Origin: Sedimentitalea nanhaiensis DSM 24252
Lineage (GTDB): Bacteria > Pseudomonadota > Alphaproteobacteria > Rhodobacterales > Rhodobacteraceae
Assembly (NCBI RefSeq): GCF_000473225.1
Contig: NZ_KI421509.1
Location: 1,078,045-1,142,044 of the forward strand
DNA length: 64,000 nucleotides
Reading direction: 5' to 3'
This document shows positions 13,671 to 23,663 of this stretch, in pieces (position 1 is the stretch's first letter; each line of letters starts with the position of its first letter). Position numbers and translations under genes: made by a program. The notes beneath the pieces were generated by a model. That model did not search any database. It was given only the letters and a program-made list of their open reading frames with translations, and was not told the DNA's origin.

Positions 13671-14822
13671 CTACATCCGCGCCAGAACTGCGCGGGCCGC
13701 GCGCAAACCCGGTGCCTCGCCGCCCTGCCCCAGACGCTGCATGGTCACACGCATGGCATCGGTCTGGGCCGACGGGTCCAGCAGAACCCGATCCAACGCC
13801 GCCGCGATCCGGTCCGAGCGGCATTCAGGCCCCAAACATTCCGGTACCACGCGGGTGTCGCTGACCAGGTTGACCAAAGTCACCGTATCCACCAGCGCCA
13901 TGCGGCTGATGATCTGCCAGCTCAGCCAGTTGAACGTATAGGCAACCACCATTGGGGTTTGCGCCGCCGCCAGTTCCAGCGACACGGTTCCCGACGCCGC
14001 CAGCGCCACTTCTGCACCGCGAAAGGCCGCACGCTTGTGGGCCTGGGCCACCCCGGGCGTATGGTCGCGCGGATCTATCACCACCGTGTTGGCCGGCCAG
14101 TCGGCCATCCGGGCGCGGACCAGATCGGCCACCGGGGCGGCGGCGGGCACAACGATGCGCAGATCGGGATGCGACTGAGCAAGCCGCGCCAGTGCCTGCC
14201 CGAACACCGGTGACAGACGCGATACCTCGCCCTGACGCGACCCCGGCAGAACCAGTGCAAACCGCGTATCCCGCAGATCAAAGGCGTCCCGAAATGAGGC
14301 GATCTCGGTCTCGGTCGCAACCGGTTCCGCCACCACGGGATGACCGACAAAGTCACAGTCCATCCCGGCGGCCTGCATCAGCGGCGGCTCAAACGGAAAC
14401 AGGGCCAGCACATGGTCGATCATCCTGGCCATCTTGGCCGCGCGACCGGGCCGCCAGGCCCAGACCGTCGGTGCCACGTAATGCACCGTGCGCACCGAAC
14501 AGGCCGCCTTGACCTGCTTGGCCACACGCAGGCAAAAATCCGGGCTGTCGATGGTGATCAACACATCCGGTTCCGTTTCGATCACCGCCCTGGCGCATTC
14601 TGCAATACGGCGTTTCAGCCGGGTGTATTTCGGCAGAACCTCTGCAATGCCCATAACGCTGAGCTCATCCATCGGGAACCGGCTGACCAGCCCCTGCGCC
14701 TGCATCTGTGCCCCGCCGACACCGTCGAAATCCACACCTGGGTGCAGCTGTTTCAACCCGTCCATCAGAGCACCGCCCAGCCTGTCACCGGACGGTTCCC
14801 CCGCAATCAGAAACACCCGCAT
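13671..14822 (-). CDS. lpxB: lipid-A-disaccharide synthase
   Basis: Inner-membrane-associated glycosyltransferase that joins UDP-diacylglucosamine and lipid X into the lipid A disaccharide. The 383 residues begin MRVFLIAGEPSGDRLGG, the diagnostic LpxB N-terminus, and contain APTVWAWRPGRAAKM and LALSGTVSLE-like (ALAASGTVSLELA) motifs. The ATG overlaps the lpxI stop (ATGA), so the reading frame extending a few codons further upstream is ignored. It is the last gene of the long envelope cluster. Confidence 0.95.
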   Translation of the reverse strand: MRVFLIAGEPSGDRLGGALMDGLKQLHPGVDFDGVGGAQMQAQGLVSRFPMDELSVMGIAEVLPKYTRLKRRIAECARAVIETEPDVLITIDSPDFCLRVAKQVKAACSVRTVHYVAPTVWAWRPGRAAKMARMIDHVLALFPFEPPLMQAAGMDCDFVGHPVVAEPVATETEIASFRDAFDLRDTRFALVLPGSRQGEVSRLSPVFGQALARLAQSHPDLRIVVPAAAPVADLVRARMADWPANTVVIDPRDHTPGVAQAHKRAAFRGAEVALAASGTVSLELAAAQTPMVVAYTFNWLSWQIISRMALVDTVTLVNLVSDTRVVPECLGPECRSDRIAAALDRVLLDPSAQTDAMRVTMQRLGQGGEAPGLRAARAVLARM

Positions 14823-15616
14823 CAGCCGTCCCGGTCCCGTACCCAAAGAAATAGCCCCGCCCGATCACAGGCAGCAAGCACACCGGGTCGGTCCAAAACG
14901 ATCACACCGCCACTTTGGATCACGACGCCGTCCAGCCCGGCCGCCGCCGCCGCCTGTATGGTATCGGGACCGATGGTCGGCAGATCGACCCGCAGATCCT
15001 GAGAGATTTTGGGGGCCTTGAACAGGAGGCCACCCCGCCCATCAGGGCGATCCGCAAGCGAGGCCAACATCCAGTCGGTGCCATACACGCCTTCGATTGC
15101 CAGCGCCTGCCCTTTGTGCACAACACAGCACTGGCCGACATCCACCGTCGATAATGCGCCGACAATGGCTTCGGCCCGCGCGGCATCCGCGGCAACCGCA
15201 TCGGCGGGCTGTCGCCGCGTTTCACAGCCGGAGACCGCCAGCAGCCCGGGCGCGACCTGATGCGCCGAGCGCACGGCAAACCCCGCGGTTTCAAAGATCG
15301 CGATCACGCCCCGCAGCGCCCCGTCATCGCCGCTCAGGATGGCCTGTTGCAGAATCGGGACCAGCGGCAAGGTGGCCGCGTCGATCCGGGCCGGGTCGAT
15401 ATCCGGACGACGAATGGCTCCGGCCAGGCAGATGTCGGTAACCCCGCGCGCCTTCAATTCGGACAGAAGCGTGCCCAGATGTTCCAGACGAAAACTCCGG
15501 TCGACCGCGATACCATCCGGTTCGAACCCGTCAAGTGCGCAAACCAGAGGCGGTGCATCCAATTGGCGCGCCAACTCGGCGGGCAATCCGCCTGCCCCAG
15601 CGATCAAAGCCAACAT
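14822..15616 (-). CDS. lpxI: UDP-2,3-diacylglucosamine pyrophosphatase LpxI
   Basis: Releases lipid X and UMP from UDP-2,3-diacylglucosamine. This is the DUF1009 family found in alphaproteobacteria in place of the unrelated LpxH. The 264 residues start with LALIAGAGGLPAELA and show the C-terminal FKAPKISQDLRVDLPTIGPDTI stretch of the family. It is translationally coupled to lpxB (ATGA overlap) and lies 3 bp after lpxA. Confidence 0.93.
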   Translation of the reverse strand: MLALIAGAGGLPAELARQLDAPPLVCALDGFEPDGIAVDRSFRLEHLGTLLSELKARGVTDICLAGAIRRPDIDPARIDAATLPLVPILQQAILSGDDGALRGVIAIFETAGFAVRSAHQVAPGLLAVSGCETRRQPADAVAADAARAEAIVGALSTVDVGQCCVVHKGQALAIEGVYGTDWMLASLADRPDGRGGLLFKAPKISQDLRVDLPTIGPDTIQAAAAAGLDGVVIQSGGVIVLDRPGVLAACDRAGLFLWVRDRDG

Positions 15617-15619
15617 CCT

Positions 15620-16405
15620 CTAGCGCCCCGGCACCAGGAACGAACGATCGGTATCGCCAAGGACAAAGTCCACCAGTTCACGCACGTAATCGCTTGCCGT
15701 TTCGTCACCCAGACGCTGCACCCGATCCTGGAATGTGCCCTCGCCCTGTGCCAGCATCTGGAATGCCGCCCGCAGCGCGGTGATGTCGCTGCGCGGCACG
15801 CCCTGACGCTTGAGGCCAACCAGGTTCAACCCGTGCAATTCACCGCGTGGCGCCTGCACCAGCCCATAGGGGATCACGTCATTGGTCACCATGGTCACCG
15901 CGCCAACGATGGCTCCGCGGCCGATACGCACCCATTGATGAATTCCCGACAGGCCGCCGATGATCACATCGTCTTCCAGCACGCAATGCCCCGCCACAGC
16001 AGCCGAATTCACCACGATCACCCGGTCGCCAATTTGCGCATCGTGGGCGATATGGCACCCGGCCATGAACAGCCCGTCGTCGCCGACACGCGTCACGCCG
16101 CCGCCCCCCTTGGTCCCGGCATTCATCGTCACGCTTTCGCGGATCCGATTGCGGGCACCGATTTCCAACCGGCTGTCTTCGCCCTCGAATTTCAGATCCT
16201 GCGGTATCTCACCGATCACCGAGAACGGAAAGATCACCGTGTCCGCACCGATGGTTGTGTTGCCGCTCACAACCACATGGCTTTTCAATTCGACCCGGTC
16301 AGCCAGAACGACATCGGGTCCGACCACACAGAACGGCCCGATGGCAACGTCCACGCCAATCTGAGCCGCAGCATCGATCACTGCGCTGGGATGAATCCTG
16401 GACAT
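15620..16405 (-). CDS. lpxA: UDP-N-acetylglucosamine O-acyltransferase
   Basis: First enzyme of lipid A synthesis, adding a 3-hydroxyacyl chain from ACP to UDP-GlcNAc. The 261 residues begin IHPSAVIDAAAQIG and continue with left-handed beta-helix hexapeptide repeats, the catalytic His region GCHIAHDAQIGDRVIVVNSAAVAGH and the GGLSGIHQWVRIG segment, then a C-terminal helical part. It lies 3 bp downstream of fabZ, the usual pairing, since both enzymes use 3-hydroxyacyl-ACP. Confidence 0.97.
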   Translation of the reverse strand: MSRIHPSAVIDAAAQIGVDVAIGPFCVVGPDVVLADRVELKSHVVVSGNTTIGADTVIFPFSVIGEIPQDLKFEGEDSRLEIGARNRIRESVTMNAGTKGGGGVTRVGDDGLFMAGCHIAHDAQIGDRVIVVNSAAVAGHCVLEDDVIIGGLSGIHQWVRIGRGAIVGAVTMVTNDVIPYGLVQAPRGELHGLNLVGLKRQGVPRSDITALRAAFQMLAQGEGTFQDRVQRLGDETASDYVRELVDFVLGDTDRSFLVPGR

Positions 16406-16408
16406 GGC

Positions 16409-16873
16409 TCAGTCTTTCTGAATGTCGATCAGCGCCGAAAACTCGGCTTCGGCCGCTATTTCATCTCCAACCATGGCCCGGCCGTTGAATTTGAAAACCT
16501 TGCCGCCGGGTTTGCCGCGCAGGGTGGTCACGTGCATCTCCATCACGTCTCCCGGAATCACCTTGCGGCGGAACTTGCACTTGTCGATCGCCATGAAATA
16601 AATCAGCAGCTCGGTATCGACCATGTCCATCCCCACCCCCAGCATGACCCCGGAGGTCTGCGCCATCGCCTCGATAATGGTCACACCCGGCATGATCGGC
16701 GTGCCCGGAAAATGACCCTGGAAATGCGGCTCGTTCATGGTCACGTTCTTGATCCCGCGTGCCGAGCTAAAGCCGTCGATATCAAGCACCTTGTCCACCA
16801 GCAGGAAGGGATAGCGATGCGGCAGAATGCGCTGGATCATGTGAATGTCGGCGCTTTTAAGCGTATCGGTCAT
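16409..16873 (-). CDS. fabZ: 3-hydroxyacyl-ACP dehydratase FabZ
   Basis: Dehydrates 3-hydroxyacyl-ACP in fatty-acid elongation and competes with LpxA for it. The 154 residues contain the hotdog catalytic motifs [15 protein letters not shown] (His) and [17 protein letters not shown] (Glu). The start at 16873 agrees with the family N-terminus; the frame is open upstream but without similarity. It sits between ompH and lpxA. Confidence 0.96.
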   Translation of the reverse strand: MTDTLKSADIHMIQRILPHRYPFLLVDKVLDIDGFSSARGIKNVTMNEPHFQGHFPGTPIMPGVTIIEAMAQTSGVMLGVGMDMVDTELLIYFMAIDKCKFRRKVIPGDVMEMHVTTLRGKPGGKVFKFNGRAMVGDEIAAEAEFSALIDIQKD

Positions 16874-16958
16874 TGGCTTTTTCCTGTCTTGGGGGCCGGC
16901 CTGGGCAGGCCTGCAGCCTCTTCTGAGTAGCAATCGGGATCGGGTTGAGCAAGCGGTG

Positions 16959-17534
16959 CTAGTCCGCTGAGGGCACCGTCCCGTCGCCCAAGGTCGCATC
17001 CAGACGGCTGATCGCGATATCGGTCATATCGATGGCACTGGCGCTCAGGAACACGCTTGAGCGTTCCAGCACCACACCAGCCCCGGATTCGCGCATCAGC
17101 TCGGTCAGGATCGGGCGAGCAGCCTGCAAAAACCGTACCCGTTCTTCTTCGCTGCGCTGCACCAGCGCGCGCGCCTTGGCATCCTGTGTGCGCCGGATGT
17201 CCTGCACCTTGGTGTCAAACGCATCGGCCAGAGTACGAAACGCTTCGGGTTCCATAGCCGGTCGCCGCCGGGTCAGATCCTGCTCCTCGACGGTCAGCCT
17301 TTCTTCGATCCGCCTGTTTTCGCTGGCCAGCACGTCACTTTGCGCCTCGATTTCACGTGCGACGCGTTTGCCAAAAGCTGAATCGGCATACATACGTTCG
17401 GACGAAATGGTCAGAATAGCGCTGCTTGGGATGCCCAATTCCTGGGCAGCCCCCACCACGGGCATCATGCACACCATCGCGGCCCAGCACAGCGCCGCAA
17501 CAACCGGGCTCAGGCCTGCAACCCGGAAAACCAC
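16959..17534 (-). CDS. OmpH/Skp-family periplasmic chaperone
   Basis: Likely chaperone holding unfolded outer-membrane proteins between Sec and BamA. The 191 residues start with a signal peptide (hydrophobic stretch about 8-28, cleavage near VVGAAQ). The body is mostly helical with charged coiled-coil segments from about 60 to 150, the Skp tentacles. The frame begins with GTG a few bases after bamA's stop; internal ATGs at residues 20 and 23 are possible starts. The bamA-ompH-fabZ-lpxA order is widely conserved. Confidence 0.85.
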   Translation of the reverse strand: MVFRVAGLSPVVAALCWAAMVCMMPVVGAAQELGIPSSAILTISSERMYADSAFGKRVAREIEAQSDVLASENRRIEERLTVEEQDLTRRRPAMEPEAFRTLADAFDTKVQDIRRTQDAKARALVQRSEEERVRFLQAARPILTELMRESGAGVVLERSSVFLSASAIDMTDIAISRLDATLGDGTVPSAD

Positions 17535-17540
17535 CTCTGA

Positions 17541-19928
17541 TCAGAACCTAGCCTGAATCGTCAGGTCAAAGGTCTGCTCTTTGTCAAAGGTTTCCTTTTT
17601 CAGAGCCTTGGAGAAATTGAACCGAAGGGGTCCGAACCCCGTGGTCCAGAGCACCGAGAACCCGATGACATGCCGCCAGGATCCATCGGCACCACAGGGG
17701 CCGACCTGTCCCTCGCACATCGCGCCGGTCGTATCGACCTTGTTCAGGCCCCAGAGATTGCCGACATCATAGAACACGCCGCCTCGCAGACCGATCTCTT
17801 CCGGCAGACCCAGCGGGAAATCGGCTTCAAGGCGCGCCACCGCATAATAGTTGCCGCCGATTGCGTCGTCGAACCCGTTGGACTGATCCCGCGGCCCGAC
17901 ACCCGCAGGTTCGAACCCGCGCAGAATTTCCGGGGTCAGTATATAGCGGTCGACCGACCGGCTGGGGGTCGTATTGCGCCAGCTCAAAGCGCCCGCTTCC
18001 AAGGACGCCCGCAACACCACTTCCTCGTTCAGGATCCGTTTCTGGGCAATAACCTTGGCGCTCGATTTGACGTATTTGTTGTCTCCGCCCAACCCGGCAA
18101 AATCGGCACCGACCTGGAACAACACACCGGCATTCGGGTTCAGCCCCGTCACCCGGCTGTCAAAGGTATAGGTCAGACCGATCAAACTGCTGGTGCGCGC
18201 GCCCTGATCGATTTCATTGGTGATCACCGCGCCGCTGTAATCGGATGCAGGCTCGCCACGCGCCAGCATCTCGCTGTCGTCATACCCATACCGGACCCGG
18301 AACGATCCGTTTTCGCTGATCGGAAAGGTCAGCGATGGGCTAAAGAACGACCTGTCGATATCATATGTCGCAAAGCTGGACGACCGCCCCGATACGCCCA
18401 GGTTCAAATCGAACCGCAGATCTCGACCCAGAAGATAGGGTTCGGTAAAGCCCAATGTGTACTCGTCGTATTCCTGCGCCGTCGAGATATTGAACGACAC
18501 GCGCTGTCCGCGACCCAGAAAGTTGTTTTCAGTCAGGCCGATGGCGATGCCAAAGCCGTCGGTCACAGAATAGGCGCCGCCCAAATTCAGCGAGCCGGTG
18601 GGCTGTTCGGCCACGTCCACGTCCACGATCACCTGGTCTGGCGAGCTGCCTTCGCGGGTCTCGACCTCGGCGGTGGAAAAGAACCCCAGCGCGCGGATGC
18701 GCTCGGCACTGGCACGGATCTCACGCGGGTTGAACGGGTCGCCCTCGACGATGCGGAACTGTTGACGCACGATCCGGTCCAGAGTCGTGGTGTTGCCTTC
18801 GACATCGATCCGTTCGACAAAGATGCGCGGCCCCTTTACCAGCGCGAATTCGACATCCAGCGTCTGCTCGCGGTCGTTGCGAGTGATGCGCGGCTCGACG
18901 CGCAAAAAGTCGATGCCTTCCTTGACGCCCAGCCGCTCCATGCGGGCGATCGAGTTCTCGATCAGACTGGGCGAATAGACCACCCCCGGACGGACCTTAA
19001 GCACATTCTGAAACAGGACCGGATCGGCCTGGGCCATTTCACTGACGGTCGAGATCTTGCCAAAGCGGAACTGCCGTCCCTCTTCGATTTTCATCACCAG
19101 ATAAAAGGCGTCGCGCTGGTTGGTCAGTTCGACATTCGTACCCAGGATGCGGAAATCGACATAACCGCGCGACAGGTAGAAATCACGCAGGATCTGCTTG
19201 TCGAACTCGACACGATCCTCGATCAGTGTATCCGAGCGGATGAACGTACGCAGAATTCCGGCTTGCTTGGTTTGCAGCACCCGGCGCAGGCGACGGTCGG
19301 AAAAAGCGCGATTGCCGACAAAGCTGATCCGTTCGACCTCGATCGTGTCGCCTTCGGAAATCTCGAACACCAGATCGACCCGGTTTTCATTCAGCCGGAT
19401 AATGCGCGGAGTGACTGTTGCCGCGATACGGCCCTGTTGGGAATAGGCCTCGGCAAGGACGGCGGCATCGGCTTCGGCCGTTGCCGGGTTGAACACCAGG
19501 CGTGATTTGGACTGGATCAACTGGCTCAGATCCTCGTCCTTGATCCGCCGGTTGCCCTCGACGCTGACGCGGTTGATCGTCGGCCGCTCTGCGACGCTGA
19601 TCAACAGGGTGCTACCGCGCGGCTCAAGATCGACTGTCTCAAAAACACCACTGTCAATGATGCGTTGATAGGCTTCGTTCAACTCACCTGCCGTGACCGA
19701 CTTTCCCGGGGCGATTCCCGTATAGGCCACGATGGTCGAGGTTTCGATGCGTTTGTTGCCTTCGACCTTTACCGAATTGAAGGTATAGGACTGTGCCGCC
19801 GCCCGGGTCGGCTGGATCACCGAAACCGTTGCAAAGACAAGAAAAAGCAGCGTGAGCGCCCGATACAATATATGGGTGCTATGACGCTGTTCGTCGCGAG
19901 ATGTGCCCCCGGCAAAGCCCAAGATCAT
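17541..19928 (-). CDS. bamA: outer membrane protein assembly factor BamA
   Basis: Core of the BAM complex, inserting beta-barrel proteins into the outer membrane. The 795 residues comprise an N-terminal signal (hydrophobic about 22-45 ending in TRAAAQ), five POTRA domains, the first starting YTFNSVKVEGNKRI, and a C-terminal 16-strand barrel that includes GTPPDQ-region variants and ends in an aromatic residue (TIQARF), the BAM recognition signal. It precedes ompH by 6 bp. In the barrel MCEGQVGPCGADG could form an extracellular disulfide. Confidence 0.96.
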   Translation of the reverse strand: MILGFAGGTSRDEQRHSTHILYRALTLLFLVFATVSVIQPTRAAAQSYTFNSVKVEGNKRIETSTIVAYTGIAPGKSVTAGELNEAYQRIIDSGVFETVDLEPRGSTLLISVAERPTINRVSVEGNRRIKDEDLSQLIQSKSRLVFNPATAEADAAVLAEAYSQQGRIAATVTPRIIRLNENRVDLVFEISEGDTIEVERISFVGNRAFSDRRLRRVLQTKQAGILRTFIRSDTLIEDRVEFDKQILRDFYLSRGYVDFRILGTNVELTNQRDAFYLVMKIEEGRQFRFGKISTVSEMAQADPVLFQNVLKVRPGVVYSPSLIENSIARMERLGVKEGIDFLRVEPRITRNDREQTLDVEFALVKGPRIFVERIDVEGNTTTLDRIVRQQFRIVEGDPFNPREIRASAERIRALGFFSTAEVETREGSSPDQVIVDVDVAEQPTGSLNLGGAYSVTDGFGIAIGLTENNFLGRGQRVSFNISTAQEYDEYTLGFTEPYLLGRDLRFDLNLGVSGRSSSFATYDIDRSFFSPSLTFPISENGSFRVRYGYDDSEMLARGEPASDYSGAVITNEIDQGARTSSLIGLTYTFDSRVTGLNPNAGVLFQVGADFAGLGGDNKYVKSSAKVIAQKRILNEEVVLRASLEAGALSWRNTTPSRSVDRYILTPEILRGFEPAGVGPRDQSNGFDDAIGGNYYAVARLEADFPLGLPEEIGLRGGVFYDVGNLWGLNKVDTTGAMCEGQVGPCGADGSWRHVIGFSVLWTTGFGPLRFNFSKALKKETFDKEQTFDLTIQARF

Positions 19929-20056
19929 GTTATTCTACCCGATTGCCTGCGTGTTTGGATTTTGATTATCGGGTATGGCCGATGATGTCAAAAGCACAAA
20001 CGGCGCGGCAGGATCGGAGGTGGGCCGTGCGGATTGTCAAAGCTCCGGAAAGCGAC

Positions 20057-20182
20057 TCAGATACTGGCCAGAAATGCACCGGCCAAAAGCGCCGCGGCCA
20101 GCGTCACAACGAACAGAATCCGGTCCGAGTTGAGTTCCAGTACCAGGCTGAAACCGCGATATGATCGTTGCAACGTATGCAT
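20057..20182 (-). CDS. small single-pass membrane protein, 41 residues
   Basis: Frame MHTLQRSYRGFSLVLELNSD followed by a hydrophobic run (about 22-41) ending AGAFLASI. GAGAGAGTAGAG precedes the ATG. It lies in the gap between rseP and bamA on the same strand, hence within the envelope gene run. I know of no named family; the topology suggests an inner-membrane anchored peptide. Positions 20183-20345 hold no further gene. Confidence 0.55.
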   Translation of the reverse strand: MHTLQRSYRGFSLVLELNSDRILFVVTLAAALLAGAFLASI

Positions 20183-20345
20183 GTCTCTACTCTCTCAAAG
20201 CATCTTTTCATCAGCATAGAGGAAACATATGGCGAAATTTTGTCATATCCGCATCTGCCGCAGCCGGTTATGGCCCGGCGCATGACATGCGGTCGGTTTG
20301 AGGTCAGCCCTTGCGTCGGACGGTCCGGTCATTCAGGCCTATCGC

Positions 20346-21695
20346 TCAGCAGAACAGATCGTTGCCCAGGGCAAAGACCATCAACGACAGGATCAAACCA
20401 ATCCCTACCGTCATCAGAACCCGCAGCACCAGATCGCTGGGGGGCTTTCCGACCACCGCTTCATAAGCGTAAAATACCAGATGCCCGCCATCCAGCGCCG
20501 GGATCGGGAACAGGTTCAGCAACCCGACCGCCGTGGACAGCACCGCAATGAACCAGATAAAGCTCTGCGCGCCCTGTGCCGCCATCGCGCCTGAGGTTTC
20601 GGCAATGCCGATTGGGCCGGACATGTTACAGGTACTGATGGCACCGGTCACCATGTGCCACAATCCTGACAGCGAACTGGTGATGATCCGCCCCGTTTGC
20701 GTGAAACCGCCGCTGATCGCCTCGGTCAGCCCAGCAGCCTCGGTGGCGGGTTCGATGGCCATGCCACCGGCAATTCCGATTCGCCAATGGGTGACAAAAC
20801 CGCCATCGGGTCGCGGCTCGTCGGTACGCCGCGGTGCAAGAGCAAATTCCAGGGTCTGGCCATCGCGCCAAACATCCAGCAGCAAGACCCGCCCATCGGA
20901 GCCTTCGACCGCTTCCTTGAGCTGGTCAAACGCAAAGATCGGCGATCCGTCCACGGCGATGATCACGTCACCGGCCTGCAGCTCGATGTCCATCGCGGCG
21001 CTGCGCGGCGACACCTGAGACACGTAGGGCGGGAACAGATAGGGCCCCTGCACTACCCGTTCCTGACCGTCGCGGCGCACGGTATAGTCCAGGACCGGCT
21101 GACGCGGCAGCCCGTCGGTAAAGGCGTTCCAGGCCGCCTGATCGTCAAACTCCGGCGTTTGCACGCCGCCGATGCCGACCACACGATCGCCCGGCTGCAA
21201 CTGCTGCACCTCGCCCGGCAGCTCTACCACCGCGCCCACGGTCAGCGGGTCCATCGCCACGCCACGCGACATGAAGATGGCCGCGAAGACCAGGATCGAC
21301 ATGACAAAATTGAACATCGGCCCGGCAGCGACCGTCGCGGCACGCGCCCAAAGCGGCGCGCCATGCATGGTGCGCCGCAGCTGCGCCGGATCGACCGCCG
21401 CCTGCGCCATCGTTTCTTCGTCCTTGCCCGAGGCGGCATTGGCATCGCCCAGGAATTTGACATAGCCACCGAACGGCAGGGCCGCCACCTGCCAGCGGGT
21501 CCCGCGCTTGTCCACGCGACTGTACAGCACCGGGCCGAAACCCAGCGAAAACACCTCGGCATGGATGCCCGACCATCGGCCCACGATATAGTGGCCGTAC
21601 TCATGTACCGCGACGATCACCGACAAGGCGACCACAAAAGCCAGAAGCGTATAGATCAGGCCGCCGAATTGCGGAATCAGGGAAATCAAGTCCAA
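20346..21695 (-). CDS. rseP: RseP-family site-2 zinc metalloprotease
   Basis: Inner-membrane protease that cleaves transmembrane segments such as anti-sigma factors and signal-peptide remnants. The 449 residues have the zinc motif HEYGH (in VAVHEYGHYIVGRWSG) in TM1, a central PDZ pair with GDVIIAVDGSPI, and the NLFPIPALDGGHLVFY motif giving the third metal ligand. The frame starts with TTG at 21695, one base after the dxr TAA, with AGGAC upstream. The place between dxr and bamA is typical. Confidence 0.94.
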   Translation of the reverse strand: MDLISLIPQFGGLIYTLLAFVVALSVIVAVHEYGHYIVGRWSGIHAEVFSLGFGPVLYSRVDKRGTRWQVAALPFGGYVKFLGDANAASGKDEETMAQAAVDPAQLRRTMHGAPLWARAATVAAGPMFNFVMSILVFAAIFMSRGVAMDPLTVGAVVELPGEVQQLQPGDRVVGIGGVQTPEFDDQAAWNAFTDGLPRQPVLDYTVRRDGQERVVQGPYLFPPYVSQVSPRSAAMDIELQAGDVIIAVDGSPIFAFDQLKEAVEGSDGRVLLLDVWRDGQTLEFALAPRRTDEPRPDGGFVTHWRIGIAGGMAIEPATEAAGLTEAISGGFTQTGRIITSSLSGLWHMVTGAISTCNMSGPIGIAETSGAMAAQGAQSFIWFIAVLSTAVGLLNLFPIPALDGGHLVFYAYEAVVGKPPSDLVLRVLMTVGIGLILSLMVFALGNDLFC

Positions 21696-21696
21696 G

Positions 21697-22872
21697 TTAT
21701 TGTCCTGCTTGCTGCGCCATCACGGTGTCGGCCCATGTTCTGGCCAGATGGTCGGTTTTGGTGACGGTTTCAAGGGTCATCTCGGCATCCATCAGTCCCG
21801 GTTCTGCCTCAAACCGGGTTAACACCTCTTCTACAACCGCGGCCATATCCAGAAAACCGATGGTTCCGGCGATGAACGCGTCCAGTGCGCGTTCCTTTGC
21901 CCCATTGAACACCGCCCCGGCCAATCCGCCACGGTGCATCACCGCGCGGGCCAGTCGCAAGGCGGGATATCTGGCCGCGTCGGGGGCGCGAAAATTCAAC
22001 TGGCCGACTTGCGCCAGATCCAACCGGGCCACCGGAAGATCGCGCCGCTGCGGCCAGTTCAGCGCAAAGCCGATGGCGTGACGCATATCCGGCGGACCCA
22101 CATGCGCCATAAGCGCCCCGTCGCGAAACCCGACCATGGCATGGATCAGGGATTCGGGGTGAACGATGACCTCGATTTGATCCGGGTGAACGTCAAAATA
22201 TTCCTTTGTTTCAATAAGTTCCAGCGCCTTGTTGAACATGGACGCGCTGTCGATCGTGATCCGCTGCCCCATATCCCAGTTCGGGTGGTTCGACGCTTCG
22301 GCCGGGGTGGCGGATTTCAGCGCCTCCAGCGGCCAGTCCCGGAACGCTCCGCCGCTGGCAGTGATGATCACCCGCTCGACCGCGTCGATGTCTTCGCCGA
22401 TCAGGGCCTGAAACACCGCCGAATGTTCGCTGTCTACCGGCAGCAGGCGCCCACCCGAGGCGCGGGCCGTGTCCAGAACCAGCGTTCCCGCACAGACCAG
22501 CGATTCCTTGTTGGCCAGCGCCAGGGTCGCGCCCTGTTTCAGCGCCGCGATCCCAGGCGCCAGTCCCGCCGCCCCGACGATGGCAGACATCACCCAGTCG
22601 ACAGGTCGCGCGGCGGCCTCAACCAGCGCCTCTGGTCCCGCCGCCGCCGCCACGTCACTGCCCGCCAGGGCATCGCGCAGATCGTCCAGACACTCGGGAT
22701 AGGCCGTCACCGCCACGTGGGCGCGCAGGTGGCGGGCGTCGTGGGCCAATTGCGCGATATTGCGCCCTCCGGTCAGGGCGACGACATCAAATTCATCCAA
22801 GTCGCGGGCGATCAGATCCACGGTATTCTGCCCGATCGAACCTGTCGATCCCAGGATCGAGATCCGGCGCAT
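21697..22872 (-). CDS. dxr: 1-deoxy-D-xylulose-5-phosphate reductoisomerase
   Basis: Second step of the MEP isoprenoid pathway. The 391 residues start RRISILGSTGSIG (NADPH Rossmann motif). They contain ANKESLVCAG, DSEHSAVFQ and SGGAFRDWP, the loop and metal-binding regions. The ATG at 22872 overlaps the cdsA stop (ATGA); the open frame further upstream overlaps cdsA and is not coding. Product flow to undecaprenyl phosphate via UppS links it to its neighbours. Confidence 0.96.
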   Translation of the reverse strand: MRRISILGSTGSIGQNTVDLIARDLDEFDVVALTGGRNIAQLAHDARHLRAHVAVTAYPECLDDLRDALAGSDVAAAAGPEALVEAAARPVDWVMSAIVGAAGLAPGIAALKQGATLALANKESLVCAGTLVLDTARASGGRLLPVDSEHSAVFQALIGEDIDAVERVIITASGGAFRDWPLEALKSATPAEASNHPNWDMGQRITIDSASMFNKALELIETKEYFDVHPDQIEVIVHPESLIHAMVGFRDGALMAHVGPPDMRHAIGFALNWPQRRDLPVARLDLAQVGQLNFRAPDAARYPALRLARAVMHRGGLAGAVFNGAKERALDAFIAGTIGFLDMAAVVEEVLTRFEAEPGLMDAEMTLETVTKTDHLARTWADTVMAQQAGQ

Positions 22873-23663
22873 CAGCCCGCTCCGGGCGGAAGACCGATCG
22901 ACGCCCCGGTCAGCAGCACGAAGAAGGACGCGCCCAGCATCCCGTCGAACCGGTCCAGGAACCCACCGTGGCCGGGGATCAGCGCGCTGGAGTCCTTGAC
23001 GCCGACCATGCGTTTTACAGCGCTTTCCGCGATGTCCCCCATCTGGGCCGCCAAGGCGACCAGCACGGAATAGGGCACCAGACTCAACCCGGCATCGGTC
23101 GCCAGCGCAAACACCAGCCCCAATGCCGCCGCCCCGATCCAGCCGGCAATGGTGCCTGACCAAGTCTTCTTGGGGCTGACACGCGGCCAGAATTTCGGCC
23201 CGCCCAAAATACGTCCGGCAAAATAGCCCGCCACATCCGAGGTGATCACAATCAGGATCAGCCAGAAAATCCAGACCAATCCGTTCTGATCCCGGACCAA
23301 CATCATCTCATAGCCCGCCAGGGCGACAAAGGCGGTGAACGCTGCCAGGACCATCCTGTGCCGCGGCCCAAGCAGAAAGGCCGCGACAGCGGGGGCCAAA
23401 AGCAACGGCCCGGCAATCTGGCTCGGCAGGTAGATCGCAACCAGACAGGCCAGCGCACACGCCCCCGGCAGACCAAGAGCCAATGCCCCGCCCGGCCCTG
23501 ACACCATGCGCACCAGCTCCCAAACCATGGCACCGCAGATCAACGCGATAAAAATATGGAATACATCCGCCCCGGCGATCACCGCCGCCATCCCGATCAC
23601 GACCATCACCACCGCCGATCCCACGCGGACCGTCAGGTCGGACCAGCGGTTCGGATCGCTCAT
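22872..23663 (-). CDS. cdsA: phosphatidate cytidylyltransferase
   Basis: Makes CDP-diacylglycerol, the precursor of all phospholipids. The 263 residues form about eight membrane spans and end with the CDS signature SAVKRMVGVKDSSALIPGHGGFLDRFDG. Both ends overlap the neighbouring genes by 4 bp (uppS stop, dxr start), so tight translational coupling is expected. Confidence 0.95.
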   Translation of the reverse strand: MSDPNRWSDLTVRVGSAVVMVVIGMAAVIAGADVFHIFIALICGAMVWELVRMVSGPGGALALGLPGACALACLVAIYLPSQIAGPLLLAPAVAAFLLGPRHRMVLAAFTAFVALAGYEMMLVRDQNGLVWIFWLILIVITSDVAGYFAGRILGGPKFWPRVSPKKTWSGTIAGWIGAAALGLVFALATDAGLSLVPYSVLVALAAQMGDIAESAVKRMVGVKDSSALIPGHGGFLDRFDGMLGASFFVLLTGASIGLPPGAG

